The translations under genes and the position numbers were made by a program. This document shows, one piece after another, positions 44,504 to 57,680 of a DNA stretch of 64,000 nucleotides. The DNA lies in NCBI GenBank assembly GCA_033439265.1, contig JAVTVX010000004.1:12785701-12849700 (forward strand), given 5' to 3'. Source of the stretch: Dillenia suffruticosa. Its lineage: Eukaryota; Streptophyta; Magnoliopsida; Dilleniales; Dilleniaceae. Position 1 is the first letter of the stretch; each line of letters starts with the position of its first letter. Under the pieces are notes generated by a model. That model searched no databases, was not told the origin of the DNA, and was given only the letters and a program-made list of their open reading frames with translations.

Positions 44504-47500
44504 TGTAACACTGACACTGTGGTGTCTATAAATTAATTATATAAAGAGGAATTTTATTTATTTAAATTGATTTTTGATTTTAGGGTATTAATTAAAATTT
44601 TGATATATTTTAATTTGCTGAATCCGCAAATCGAAGTAAACCCCGTTTTTACAAAAAAAATTTTAATTTTAGTGAAGTGTGAGTGTGAAGATATATATAT
44701 ATATATAAATACAAAAAAAAGGAAAGAAGAAAGAGAGGAGATGCTATGTTTTGGAGTGAAATGCAGAACCTCACCCCTTTTCCCAATTAGTATATATATA
44801 TATATATATATAAATATATATAAATACAAAAAAAAGAAAAGAAGAGAGAAAGGAGATGTTGCGTTTTGGAGTGAAATGCAGCACCTCACCACTTTTCCCA
44901 ATTAGGGTTGGAACTAAGTTATTTCTTTCTCTCTCTCTCTTCCTCTTTCTCTCTCTCCCTGACTCTTCACCTCCCGCGGCTGCTCTCCACCATGATCAGT
45001 TGCTCGCCCCGCCACCTTTCTCCACCGTGAGCAACCGCACCACCTTTCTCACTGTTTCTCTCCCTCTCCGCTGCTCACTCTCTCAAAATCTCTCGCGATC
45101 TCCCTCCCTCTCGATCGCACTCCGCCACGAGCTTCCACCGCGATCCGCCACCACCACAAGCGTACCCCAGCCACTGCAGCTCCTCCCTTCCGCGAGCGCG
45201 CCGTAGCGCAATCCTCCATGCACGAGTGCGAGCGCGCCACAACGTGCGCTTCCCCACGCGAGCGTACCACAGCGTGGCCGAGCCTGCTCTGGAGCGCACC
45301 TGCGCACAAGCGCGCGCCTACGCACGAGCGCACTACAGCCTACTAGCGCGCAACCCACAAGCGCGCGACTGCAGTCCAGCCCGCGAGCCCACCAGCCCGC
45401 GACAGCCCACTAGCCCGCAACAGCCTACTGCAGCCCACAGCCCACGATAGCTCGTGACAGCCCGCGAGTCTCTACGTAAGTAACTGACTCAGGGTTTTAA
45501 TTTTATTCTAATTGTTTATGACCTAACTAATAAATCTTGTCTTGATAGAAAGCATTATAGATTTTGTAGTGATCGAGAAGACATTCGGACGAAGGTCTGC
45601 ACTCCAAGAAAACCCTAGGTGAAAAAAATTTCTTACCCATTCGATTTAATTGAATGAATGTTAGGGTTAAGTTGAGAAATGAGGATAAATGGTTGGTGTG
45701 CAGGCGCTACGCGCCCTGCACATGGACCCTACACATGAGCATTGCGTGCCCTGCACATGAACTCTACACATGGGCATTACGCGCCCTGCACATAGGCGTT
45801 GCGTGCCCTGCACATGGACCCTGCACATGGGCATTACGCACCTGCGCATTGGCGCTTTGCGCTGCACAGAGGAGCGCTGGGCTGTGGCCTTACTGGCCCT
45901 TGGGTGCGAGCGAGAGATTTGATTTATGTGAGCCCTGTGCGGGATTGGTTGAGTACCAACACTTGATTCTTGTAGACTTGTTGTATGCATGAACAAAATA
46001 TGAGGAATTAGGGTAGGGTTCTAAAGGATTCGAACTACCAGATTTGTATACGTGCATTAGAAGTGATAGCCTATTTCCTATAACTGCGTATATTTGAAAC
46101 TTGTTGATTTATATATATATATATACATTCATAGGTGTTGGGTGCCTTAAGTTAGGGGAACACTTTTTTTCACTTCGTGGTATTATTGGGGAGTGCGCTA
46201 CCCTCCCCCATACGGTGAGTGGGATTTATTTCAATACCTTCGTTTAATATGTAAACCCTGTTTTACAGCATTTTGATAAATGAACATGAATTGTCGTGTG
46301 CTTGAAATGTTTTGATTGGTTTTGGAACTAACTTTTTGTAAACCGATGGAGTGTCCTAAAATTGGTTTGTGAACCTGATTTCGGCACATTTTTGTACGAG
46401 ATTGATTTTGGCTTTGAGGGCTTTGGTATGTATTGTTCCGTAGCTACGAAGGACACCATGAGAGGCGCTTAGGTGGCGTCCGGATATGCCTAGGCTTAGG
46501 GTGTCCCACGAGTTGTCGTAATTTTATTAACGACAAGGTACTAGCCAGGTAAAAAGGAGGAGGATTTGGATACTCTCTCCAAGTCTAGCATCTGGACGAG
46601 ATCCGTCGCCAACGCTGGGTAGAGAGCACTTTAAATAAATTTGCATATAACACCCCCGGTGCACCTGTCATAGGTCGAGATAGATCTCTACCAGGATAAT
46701 TTCGGCTGGCAGCTCTATGATTTTTAATAATGGTGCTTTGGATGCATATTTGACTTAATAATGCGTGCAAATGATATATTGTCGAAATGAAAAGTATGAT
46801 GATTTGAAGTATGATTTGTATACTTATGCTTTGATATTCCAGTTTCGCAATTCTTATTAGACGATTGCATTGACCCACTCACTCACTGAGTATTCTTTCC
46901 CCGAGTACTCACCCCTCATTTCCCCTTTTGTTTTGGAGATAGTATTTGGCAAGGAACGTTGATTTTAAACACTTAGTATCATTGGGAGATCTGGTCTGGA
47001 TTTGAAAAGTCATTGTATATTTTCGCTACAATTTCGTGAGTTAAAAATTGTATTAAGATGTATATGTATTTTGAGATCTATGGATGACCATTGTATAATT
47101 CTGGAATGATTATACAAATATGGATATTTAAATTATGGAACTCTCATATCATTGCATAACACTCATATTGAGGCAATTTCTATTCATTGTGTATGTTACT
47201 TGGGAATGTGTCATGTCCTAGAAGTGTAATCTAGGACAGCTCGGTGCCACCTCTAAATCACAGGAGGGGAGACTGGCGGCTGTTCATGCCTTTAATGGGG
47301 GCATGGCAGTAGAGGTCTGTGGTTAGGACTGTGAAAATTCATTTTGTTAAACTTGCGTTGTCCTGGATTGTGCGGTATGGATGTGTTGGTCAGATATTGG
47401 GGTTTGATTTATGTATTGTGAGACCGGGTTGGTCCTATTGTATAGGTAGCAGGTTGATTGCTATATGGGAGACCTCCAATATATGGGGAGATTCTGTCCG

Positions 47501-47572
47501 ATTTTTTATAAAAATACAGCCCGCATTCAGAATAACGGGTGTTTGCTCACGATCCCGATTCGGGGCGTGACA
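44504..47572 (+). repeat. 5' LTR of Tekay/Del-like gypsy
   Basis: It starts TGTAACACTGACACTGTGG and ends CGGGGCGTGACA (3069 bp). It holds a CT-rich tract (44926-44970), a GC-rich block (45120-45470), a CACATGG-type minisatellite (45704-45850) and (TA)n tracts. Confidence 0.9.
45704..45850 (+). repeat. LTR minisatellite, ~14-30 bp units
   Basis: Degenerate repeats of GCGCCCTGCACATGGACCC and GCATTACGCGCCCTGCACAT occur here, with a shorter matching array in the other LTR at 54018-54140. Confidence 0.8.
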
Positions 47573-47579
47573 GTTGATT

Positions 47580-47591
47580 TGGTATCAGAGC
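47580..47591 (+). promoter_or_regulatory. primer-binding site, initiator Met-tRNA
   Basis: TGGTATCAGAGC lies seven bases inside the 5' LTR end. Confidence 0.9.
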
Positions 47592-47886
47592 CCTAAGTTG
47601 AGAGCTATGTAGGAAGAGAGTCTTGAAAACATTCCCGAGTGTGTTTGTGTTTAAAGTCCTTAATGCATGAGAGTTTCATACAGTCATGAAGTCCCAATAC
47701 ATGGTCATAGGTTTATGAGTTCATCCATTTTAGGGGGGTTAGATACGGTTGTATCTAACCTAACATGTTTTGTTTTTTTAGGATTTCATTCTTTGTGAGG
47801 GTAGTCAAGATGTGACTAGTCCAAATTTCTTGAACCATACCTATTTTTTGAACGAAACCTAATAAGGATCCTTCTCCTGCAGAAAT

Positions 47887-49235
47887 ATGACGATTCGATG
47901 GAGCACCCGTTTTGCCACACTAGAGGAATTAGACGAGCCGGAGGATCGTTCCTTGACTCGCGTGCCACCACCGACACCTACTCAGCCAGCTGCTCAGGCT
48001 AAGACTCTCGTGCCTACACTCGACGCATTTCGGTAGGTGTACGAGTGGTACGCTTCACATGGGATCTAGATTCCGTCCCTACTACCTCCTACAGCGGCTC
48101 CTATACCTACCGCAGCACCAGTTCCTTCGGTACCGGTTCCACCGCCGGTGGCCAGTCCTTCTATCTTGTCAGAGCCGAGTAAGACCACATCGGGTACTCT
48201 TAGACAGGTACATGAGTTGACTCAGTTGGTTAAGGAGGCCCGTCAGCTGGGGTGCACTGATTTCACAGGGCGTGGTGATGCTGCGGTAGCCACCCGCAAG
48301 ATTTTGACCGATCTGGGGATTGGAGAGGAGCTCTGCCTAAAAGTGGCACAGTGATTATTAGAAGGAGAGGCCCTCTTATGGTGGGAGGCCCTCACTAATA
48401 AGGTGACAAAACCACTGCGGTGGAACGACTTCCTTCGGGAGTTTGACCGTAAATTCTCCCCACTCTACTAGCAGGACCGGATGTGGTAAAAGCTGGGACG
48501 GCTTACACAAGGGTTCAGATCTGTCTCAAAGTATGAGGTAGACATGCAGAGACTTGCCGCATTTGTACTGGATCTAGCCACATCTCAGTATTTGTGCTTC
48601 AAATTCGAAAATGGTCTTAGCCTCAGCATAAAGAAGTGTATAACTGTTACTCCACAATTTACACTGGCCGAGGTGATAGACTCTGCTCACCGCATGGAGG
48701 CTTTGGTCCGCGCCGAGACTACAGAGAGAGAACAGAGAGCTGAAGAGAAAGAAAGAGAAGTCTCATTCTGCGCAAAACTCCAAAAGGGGCAAGGGATCCA
48801 GTTTTCACAAAGACGGATTTGGATCTGGATCTTCTAATTTGGGACGGGGACAGTACTCCCAGGGGTTCAAACAGCCCACTCTGACTCACCTTGCATAGTG
48901 TACTATTCAGCGGCATCCTTATTGCCGCAGGTGCAATAGGTCCTATTCGATAGGAGCTTGTTAAGTGTTGGTCACTTGCTTCTACTATGGGAAGCCGGGG
49001 CATATTAGGAGTTCCTGCCCTGAGTTAGGACGCGAAGGACAAAGTTCACAGAGCCGCACTAATACTCCTCATATGGGTAAGTAGGGGCAGCCTACTCATC
49101 CAGCATCTTCTACTCCCAGGGTGACCACCGGGAGTAACACAGTACAGACCCAGGCACGACAGCAGCCTAGGGCTCAGGCCCGAGTTTATGCCATGACGCA
49201 GGAGGATGCACCAGCGAACCCCGATATCATCATGG
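47887..49235 (+). pseudogene. Tekay/Del-like gag
   Basis: Met at 47887 opens MTIRWSTRFATLEELDEPED. A proline-rich region with VYEWY and the capsid block LGIGEELCLKVAQ, LLEGEALLWWEALTN, WNDFLREFDRKF follow. A knuckle near 48973-49014 reads CFYYGKPGHIRSSC; Tyr replaces the second zinc Cys. The tail is VYAMTQEDAPANPDIIMG, directly before the spacer. In-frame TAG stops sit at glutamine positions near 48034, 48067 and 48469, and frame is lost near 48780. Gag would form the particle and bind element RNA. Confidence 0.8.
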
Positions 49236-49487
49236 GTACTCTTACTTCTGATCCTATAGAATAGGATTTCTATTCGTATTCCACTTCTTTTGGAGTTGTC
49301 AACATTATATCATGATAGTTGTATAGGTATTTTATGTTGTGTACCATTTTGTCGACATTATACTATTCTGACATCTTTGTACACTGAAATTGTAAATGTC
49401 TTAGAGGCTCAACTATTTTGACATATATATATATATATATCAAATTTGAAATTATTCTAAATCTATGTGCATTTTATTCAATGATAG
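49236..49487 (+). other. candidate intron between gag and protease (252 bp)
   Basis: Gag reaches ATCATCATGG, the interval starts GTACTCTTAC and ends TTTATTCAATGATAG, and GTACTCTACCTATCTTCGG continues protease. Removing the interval keeps the frame (Met-Gly-Thr-Leu). Unspliced, the frame stops at 49261 after MGTLTSDPIE. A (TA)n tract is at 49421-49440. Eight bases, GGTACTCT, are repeated at both edges, so an 8-bp target duplication is an alternative. The equivalent interval in the other gypsy has no such repeat, which favours an intron. Confidence 0.6.
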
Positions 49488-52400
49488 GTACTCTACCTAT
49501 CTTCGGAATAGATAGTCGTATCCTTATTGACACAGAGTCTAACTATTCATATGTGAGCGATCAATTCTCCCGATATTCTGACAGGCCGCTTTCACCTTTG
49601 GACAAGGAGATATTGGTCATCACTCCTCTAGGTGAGCAGATTGCATGCGGCACAGTGTATAAAGAATATGGGAACAAAGTTGGGGATACAGTGCTGAAGG
49701 CAGATCTAATCCCTCTCGCCATGACTGATTTTGATGCCATATTGGGGATAGATTGACTACATATGCATCGGATTTCAGTTGACTGCTTTAAGAAACAGGT
49801 GGAGTTTCAAAGACCCGATCAGCCAGTGTTGATTTTTTAGGGCGAGAGGCGGGTTTTACCCCGCTGTGTCATTTCAGTTTTGGAGGCCAAACGCATGATT
49901 CGTCGCGGGTGTACGGCATATTTGGCTCACATCTTGACACCACTACTCAGGGATCGAGACTGGAGAATGTTCCAGTGGTACAGGAGTTTACTGATGTTTT
50001 CCCCAAGGAGCTACTCGGATTACCACCGGTTTGGCAATTCGACTTTGAGATTGATTTAGCTCCGGGGACTACCCCTATCTCTATGCTGCCATACAGGATG
50101 GCGCCAGCTGAGCTGAAAGAGCTCAAGATCCAGTTGCAGAAGTTGCTGGATAAGGGGTTTATCTGTCCTAACACATCACCTTGGGGTGCTCCGGTGCTAT
50201 TTGTAAATAAAAAGGACGGTTCACTGAGATTGTGTGTAGATTACAGGTAGCTTAATTAGGTGACTGTGAAGAACAGATATCTACTGCCTCGCATAGATGA
50301 TTTGTTTGATTAATTACAAGGTGCCCAAGTTTCTCGAAAATTGATTTTCGATCGGGATATCATCAGTTGCGGATTAAGACTCAAGATGTGCCAAAGACAG
50401 CTTTCCGCACTCGATACGGGCATTATGAATTCCTAGTCATGCCGTTTGGGTTAACTAATGCCCCAACTGTGTTCATGAACTTGATGAACAGAGTTTTTCA
50501 TGACTATCTGGACTAGTTTGTCATAGTCTTCATAGACGATATACTGGTGTATTCGCGGAGTGACAAGGATCATGTTCAACATCTTCGCACCGTTTTACAA
50601 ATCCTCCGCGATGAGCAGCTGTATGCCAAATTCATAAAATATGAATTTTGGCTAAGATAGGTTGGATTTTTAGGGCATGTCGTTTCTGTAGAGAGGATTT
50701 TTGTTGATTCGCAGAAGGTCAATGCCATTATGAGATGGGAGCAGCCGCAAACAGTGACCGAGATAAGGAGTTTTCTTGGCCTGACCGGGTATTACTACAA
50801 ATTTGTTGAGGGGTTTTCCCGGATAGCTACACCATTGTCTAGATTGATGCGAAAGGGTGTCAAGTTTGTATGGGATAACCGTTGTGAGGCAAGTTTTCAG
50901 GAGCTCAAACAACGGTTGACTATAGCTCCGATTTTGGCACTACCCACCAGCAGTCGGGAGTACACAGTGTACAATGATACTAGCCGACAAGGGTTGGGTT
51001 GTGTTTTGATGCAAAATGGTCGGGTGATCGCCTACGCTTCTAGACAGTTGAAGAAACATGAGGTGAATTATCCGACACACGATCTAGAGCTTACGGCCAT
51101 AGTCTTCGCGTTGAAGATATGGCGCCATTACTTATACGGGGTGACTTGCCAGGTGTATACCGATCATAAAAGATGCACCCAACGAGAACTTAACCTGAGA
51201 TAGAGGAGATGGTTAGAACTTCTCAAAGCTTATGATCTTGTCATTGATTATCATCCGGGCAAGGCTAATGTGGTTGCTGATGCCTTGAGCCGGAAATCAG
51301 CTTCATCGTCTTAGGAGAACGATACTATATACCTCACTTGTTTGATGGGACTCCAAAATTTGAGAGTCAGATTGGCTAGTGATGATCAGGGCACTCTGCT
51401 AGCCAGGTTTGAGGTAAGGCCGAGCTCCAGGCTCTTACTGAGAGAGCCCGCAGAGGTGATATAGATGATTTCAAAATCCGTAGTGATTGATTTCTGACTT
51501 ATAGAGATAGAGTAGCTATACCCGCCGATGAGGATCTCTGCAGGTCCATATTAGAGGAGGCACACTCCTCGGCCTATGCCTTGCACCCGGATAGTACAAA
51601 GATGTATCGAACTATTTGGGACAACTATTGGTGACCAGGTATGAAGAGGGACATTACAGAGTTTATAGCTAGATGTTTAGTCTGTCAGAGCTGAGCATCA
51701 GAGGCCAACGGGTTTACTACAGCCTCTTCCCATTCCCGTATGAAAGTGGAAACATGTGACTATGGACTTTGTTATGGGATTTCCGCAGACTCAGGCCAAA
51801 TATGATGCCATTTGGGTGGTAGTCAATCGACTCACCAAGTCCGTCCATTTCATCCCGATGCGCAGTGACTCTCCATTGGAGACATTGGCACGTCTGTATA
51901 TTGACGAAATAGTCAGATTGCATGGAGTTCCCATGTCCATAGTTTCAGATAGAGATCCGAGGTTCACTTCTCGATTTTGGCCCAAGCTCCAGGAAGCTTT
52001 GGGTACGCGGCTCAGTTTTAGCACAGTATATCACCTATAGACAGATGGTCAGTCGGAGAGGACCATTCAAACGCTCGAAAATTTGCTTTGAGCTTGTGTC
52101 ATGGATTTTCGGGGTTGTTGGGACAGACATTTACTGCTAGTGGAGTTTGCATATAATAATAGCTATCAGGCCAGCATCGGTATGCCACCCAATGAGGCAC
52201 TCTATGGCAGGAAGTATCGCACCCATTGTACTGGGATGAGGTAGGCGAGAGACACCTTACTAATACTGAGTTAGTCGAGGAAACTAAGGAAAAGATCAGG
52301 GTGATTCGTGAGCAGTTGAAAGCTACCCAAGACAGACAGAAGACATATGCGGATCGGAGACGCCGACCTTTAAAATTTGAGGTGAGTAATATGGTGTTTT

Positions 52401-52803
52401 TGAGGATTTCTCCCTTGAGGGGACTCATTCGACATTGGCAGCGGGGCAAATTAAGCTCTAGATACATTGCCCATTCCGTATTCTCAGTAAGGTTGGGAGC
52501 GTGGCATACAAACTAGAGCTGCCAGACGAGTTATCGAGGATCCATGATATCTTCCATGTATCAGTGTTGAGGAAGTACATCCCAGATCCTTCGCATATTT
52601 TAGAGCCTCCACCTGTTAAGTTACGAGTGGAACTTAGTCTTTCAGTGCAGCCCGTGATTATTCTAGATTAGCAGGTCAGGAAGCTGCGGAGCAAGAAAGT
52701 CTCGTTGGTGAGAGTCTTGTAGAGGAGTGACCAGGTCGAGGAGGAGACCTGGGAGCCCGAGGAGGCTCTGAGGAGACAACACTTCCATTTGTTCGCTGTT
52801 TAG
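49488..52803 (+). pseudogene. Tekay/Del-like Pol: protease, RT, RNase H, integrase, chromodomain
   Basis: Protease has FGIDSRILIDTES (DTE at the active site) and LAMTDFDAILGID. RT starts at [12 protein letters not shown] and [14 protein letters not shown]; one frameshift lies near 50330, and the catalytic FIDD is at about 50530. RNase H at 50730-51203 has [10 protein letters not shown], where the catalytic Asp position is read as Asn-Asp. Integrase has [26 protein letters not shown] and DGQSERTIQT. The chromodomain at 52660-52800 has KLRSKKVSLVRVLW and WEPEEALRR; in chromoviruses it directs insertion to marked chromatin. At least ten stops fit CAG to TAG or TGG to TAG/TGA changes. The frame ends TAG at 52801. 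Confidence 0.85.
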
Positions 52804-52851
52804 TCCTCTTTTAGTTTCGAGAAAAAAACTTAATTTTAGGGGATTAAAAAA

Positions 52852-54384
52852 TATAATATCGACATTGCGGTGTCTGTAAATTAATTATATAGAGAGGAAT
52901 TTTATTTATTTAAATTGATTTTTGATTTTGGGGTATTTAAATTAAAATTTTGATATATTTTAATTTGTTGAATTTGCAAATCGAAGTAAACCCTGTTTTT
53001 ACAAAAAAATTTAAATTTTAGTGAAGTGTGGGTGTGAAGACATATATATATATATATATAAATACAAAAAAAAGAAGACAAAGAGGAGATGCTGTGTTTT
53101 GGAGTGAAACGCAGCACCTCCTCCCTTTTCCCAATTAGGGTTGGAAAGCCTTAGTCATTTCTTTCTCTCTCTTCCTCTTTCTCTCTCTCCCCGACTCTTC
53201 ACCTCCCGCGGCTGCCTTCTCCCTCCGCCGTGATCGGTCGTACCACGAGCAACTACACCACCACCACCATTTTCTTCTTCACTCTCTACCTTACTTACGG
53301 TCTCTCTCTCACTATTTCTCTCTCTCTCCGCTGCTCACCCTCTCTCTATCTCTCGCGATCTCCCTCCCTCTCTATTGCACTCCGTTGCGAGTTTCCACCG
53401 TGATCTGCCACCACCACGAGCGCACCCCAGCTGCTGCAGCTCCTCCCTTACGCGAGCGCGCCACAGTGCGATCCTCCCTGCATGAGCGCGAGCATGCCAC
53501 AGTACGCGGTTCGCCGCCCGAGCACACCACAGCGTGAGCGAGCCTGCTTGGGAGTGCACCTGCGCACCTGCGCACGAGCGCGCTCCGGCCCACTAGCGCG
53601 CAACCTACGAGCGCGCGAATGCAGTCCAGTTTGCGAGCGCACGTGACAGCCTGCGAGCCCACCAGCCTACGAGCCCGCAAGCTCACCAGCCCGTGACAAC
53701 CCACAAGTCCGCGCACCCACAAGCCCACTGCGGCCGCCAAGCCCACTACAACCCGCAGCCCGCGATAGCCCGTGACAGTCCGCGAGTCTCTGCGTAGGTA
53801 ACTGACTCAGGGTTTTGATTTTGTTCTAAGTGTTTATGACCTAACTAATAAATCTTGTCTTGATAGGGAGCATTATAGATTTTAGAATGATCGAGGAGAC
53901 ATTCGGACGAAAGTCTGCACTCCGAGAAAACCCTAGGTGAAAAAAATTTCTTACCCATTCGATTTAATTGAATGAATGTTAGAGTAAAGTTGAGAAATGA
54001 GGAGAAATGATTGGAGTGCAGGCGTTACGCACCCTGGGTGCTGCGCGCCCTGCACATGGGCCATGCACACAGGCGCTGCGCGCCTTGCACATGGATCCTG
54101 CACATGGGCACTGCGCGCCCTACACATGGGCACTACGTGCTGCACAGAGGAGCGCTGGGCTGTGGCCCTGCTGGCCCTTGGTTATGAGCGAGAGATTTAA
54201 TTTGTGTGAGCCCTGTGCGGGATTGGTTGAGTACCAACACTTGAGTCTTGTAGACTTGTTGTATGCATGAACAAAATATGAGGAATTCGAGTAGGGTTCT
54301 AAAGGATTCGAACTACCTGATTTGCATACGTGTATTAGAAGTGATAGCTTATTTTCTATAACTACATAGGTTTGAAACTCGTTG

Positions 54385-54438
<54 letters not shown>

Positions 54439-55964
54439 TAGGTGTTGGGTGCCTTGAGTTAGGAGAATACTTTTCTTCGTTTCGTGCTATTATTGGGAAG
54501 TACGTTACCCTCCCCCGTACGGTAAGTGGGATTTATTTCAATACCTGTGTTTAATATGTAAACCCTGTTTTATAATATTTTGATAAATGAGTATGATTTG
54601 TCGTGTGTTTGAAATGTTTTGACTGGTTTTGGACGTGACTTTTTGTGAACCGATGGAGTATCCTAAAATTTTGTTGAATTATGAAATTATGCATCCATGT
54701 GGTTGAAATGAATAATGTGTCATTTTATGCTATATATTGCATTTGGTTTGTGAACCTGATTTCGGCATATTCTTGATACGAGATTGATTTTGGCCTTGAG
54801 GGCTTTGGTATGTATTGTTCTGTAGTTACGAAGGACACCGTGAGAGGCGTTTAGGTGGTGTCCGGATATGCCTAGGCCTGGGATATCCCACAAGTTGTCG
54901 AGATTTTATTAATGACACGATACTAGCCAGGTTGAACCCAAAAATAGGGAGGATTTGGATACTCTCTCCAAGTCTAGCACCTGGACGAGGTCCTTCGCTA
55001 ACGCCAGGGTAGAAAGCACTATAAATAAATTTACATATAACACCCCCGGTGTGCCTGTCATTAGTCGAGGTAGACCTCTGCCAGGATACTTTCGGCTGGC
55101 AGCTCTATGATTTTTAATGATAGTGCTTTGGATGCATATTTGACTTGATAATGCGTACAAATGATATATTGTTGAAATGAAAAGCATGATGATTTGAAGT
55201 ATGATTTGTATACTTACGCTTTGATACTCCAGTTTCACAATTCTTATTAGACGATTGCATTGACCCACTTACTTATTGAGTATTCTTTCCCTAAGTACTC
55301 ACTCCTCATTTCTCTTCTTGTTTCAGAGATAGTATTTGGCAAGGAGCGTTGTTTTTTGGACGCTTAGTATCATTGAGAGATCTGGTCTAGAGTTGAGGAG
55401 TTATTGTATATTTTCGCTACAATTTCGTGAGTTAAAAATTGTATTAATGATGTATATATATTTTGAGGTCTATAGATGACCATTGTATAATTCTGGGATG
55501 ACTGTACATATATGGATATTTAAATTGTGAACCTCTCATGTCATTGCATAACATTCGCATTGAGGCAATTTCTATTCATTGTGTATGTTACTTGGTAATG
55601 TGTCATGTCCTAGAAGTATCCTCTAGGACCACTCGGTGCCGCCTCTAAATCACAGGAGGGGCGACCGGCGGCTGTTCATGCCTTTGACGGGGGCATGGCA
55701 GTAGAGGTCTGTGGTTAGGACTGTGGAAATTCATTTTGTTAGCCTTGTGTTGTCCTGGATTGTGCGGTATGGATGTGTTGATCTGATGTTGGGGTTTGAT
55801 TTATGTATTGTGAGGCTGGGTTGGCCCTATTGTACAGGTAGCATGTTGATTGCTGTATAGGAGACCTCCGATATGTGGGGAGTTTCTACCCGATTTTTTA
55901 TAAAAATACAGCAGGCATTCAGGATAACGGGCGGCTGCTCACGATTCCGGTTCAGGGCGTGACA
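52852..55964 (+). repeat. 3' LTR of Tekay/Del-like gypsy
   Basis: It is 3113 bp. The first bases are TATAATATCGACATTGCGG, so the terminal TG is mutated to TA. It ends CAGGGCGTGACA. A purine-rich stretch (52835-52851) precedes it. The (TA)n tract at 54391-54433 is much longer than the 5' LTR copy (46110-46123). Confidence 0.85.
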
Positions 55965-56056
55965 ATAGTTCCTTCATTTGCATTGAATGTGTGTCAATAT
56001 ATGTGGATGTCCATTAAATTTTTTAAGGTACATCTGCAACTCTTGGGTTTCAGTAC

Positions 56057-56489
56057 TGTTAGGTTTATATGCACATACACATGCGGAAGCACGTGAAATT
56101 TTCGGAATTATAAAATATTAGGGTTTTTAGGCATACCTCAAAGAGTAGATCGCAAAAATCCAGGAAACCACGAATCTCGATCAAACGACCTCGCCGTCGA
56201 GATGATAACCACGAAACTTGAGCTATCATCGCAGTACCACAACACCGCAATCAAAATCCGGTGATACGAATTCTCTTCACAGAATTTTCTCCCTCTCTCA
56301 ATTGTCCCTCTACCCAATTTTTGTGCAATGGTGGTGTTCCTAGGGTTTGCCCTAGTTTCCATATACTTCCGTCACCACACATGGTAGGTAATTCAAATCC
56401 ATCAGTTACCATTTGTGAATTTTGGAAAGTGGAAAAATTTCCATTTTCCAAACAAGGAAAGATGCCCTACGTGGGCATTAATTCCTTCA
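56057..56489 (-). repeat. 3' LTR of Tork-like copia
   Basis: It is 433 bp; on the minus strand it starts TGAAGGAATTAATGCCC and ends GCATATAAACCTAACA. The adjacent AAGTGGGAGA (56490-56499) is the polypurine tract. Confidence 0.85.
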
Positions 56490-56499
56490 TCTCCCACTT

Positions 56500-57680
56500 G
56501 CACACGAAAGCATTTTCATCCATCACGAGATCACAACTCATGTGATCGCCTATATCACCCTACTGGATTTTCATACTAGATTGGGTGTCGTGCGATTGAC
56601 GAGTACACCTGCAAATAAAGACTTCTCAATACACCTGTTGGGATGTTCGAGGAGTCAACATTAGTACAATAATAAGCTCGCAGCACCCCAGATCCAAGAC
56701 TGGTTACATCCATCGAGCTACTTTCCTCAATGAAAATAATTCTACATAATTCGCTCGAATATGTATTCACTTTGTGTTCTAATCCCAACATGGAAAAACA
56801 CAAGAGACCGGTCGGTGAATACTATATCACGATGTAACATCAATTGGTCTTCCTTTTTCCAGACTTGAATCTATCAGTTTTAACGCAGCTGCTTTCCTAG
56901 ACCTGTCCCTCAGACCTCAATTTATATTCCGGGCCATCGATAAACAGACTAAGGTAGCAAATACCGAATCAAGACTTCAAGAGTTAGCCAAAAATAATAA
57001 GGGTACAAGAGATCCCACCCCGTGGATCTCGGGTCTCACACAGTGGGGCTCGGGGATAAAATTTGTAATCAGTGCCTCAAACAAAATAACTCCCACTATC
57101 CCTAGTCGTATTTATCACACGCGGTATGAAACACGTGCCACAATGTTATTCCCCATCTCTCAAATGGCGTATGTCAGATGTTTCTAATACTGTACAGGTA
57201 CGGGACTCAGTCTACGCATAAGACTTTACCCAGAGATCTCAGAGAGAGTACTTCAGAGGCAATCTCATAGATTGCAGATGCTTTCTGAGATCTCAAACCT
57301 AGCTTCTAGCAGATAACATGGATGTGGGTACGTCCATATCGGTCATTCACATATGACCTCATCCTGAAAATATATCAGGGCGATTTATGTTCTAACAGGG
57401 CTACTCTCAAAGCCTCTTACAACTAGAAACTGTCTTATCTCTGGTCGCTCAGAGTTGGAGGTGGTCACTCGTGTGAGAGAGTCGACCTCACCTACCTGAC
57501 ATCTATAATATCACAGTATATATATATATATATGATAATAAAAGTAAACGTATTGATTAAAATACAATACTTATGTGACTGAATGATGCATCATATATAT
57601 ATATAAATTAATAAAGTATCAATGCCATCAGTACAAACTGAGCAATGTCAATAAATTCTCAAACCCAATGACTCTCTATG
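56500..57680 (-). other. Tork-like 3' non-coding region
   Basis: About 1.2 kb between RNase H and the polypurine tract, with a (TA)n tract at 57517-57533 and no supported gene. Confidence 0.5.

Larger units (their letters stand above)
44504..55964 (+). mobile_element. Tekay/Del-like Ty3/gypsy, full length, decayed
   Basis: The element is 11,461 bp with the perfect duplication ATAGT (44499-44503 and 55965-55969). LTRs are 44504-47572 and 52852-55964. The interior has a primer-binding site, gag, a spacer, and pol ending in a chromodomain. The LTRs differ by many transitions and indels (for example ~70 bp extra at 54670-54745), so the insertion is much older than the intact copia. Many stops are TAG or TGA at positions where CAG, CGA or TGG is expected. 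Confidence 0.9.

Noticed and set aside
49236-49494. The gag-protease spacer as a hAT-type insertion with 8-bp target duplication GGTACTCT
   Set aside because: Its ends are not inverted repeats, and the other gypsy has a spacer at the same codon without any edge duplication. Kept as the main alternative to the intron reading.
55965-56056. Independent gene fragment between the two nested retrotransposons
   Set aside because: Only 92 bp; it is CACTA intron sequence left between two insertions.
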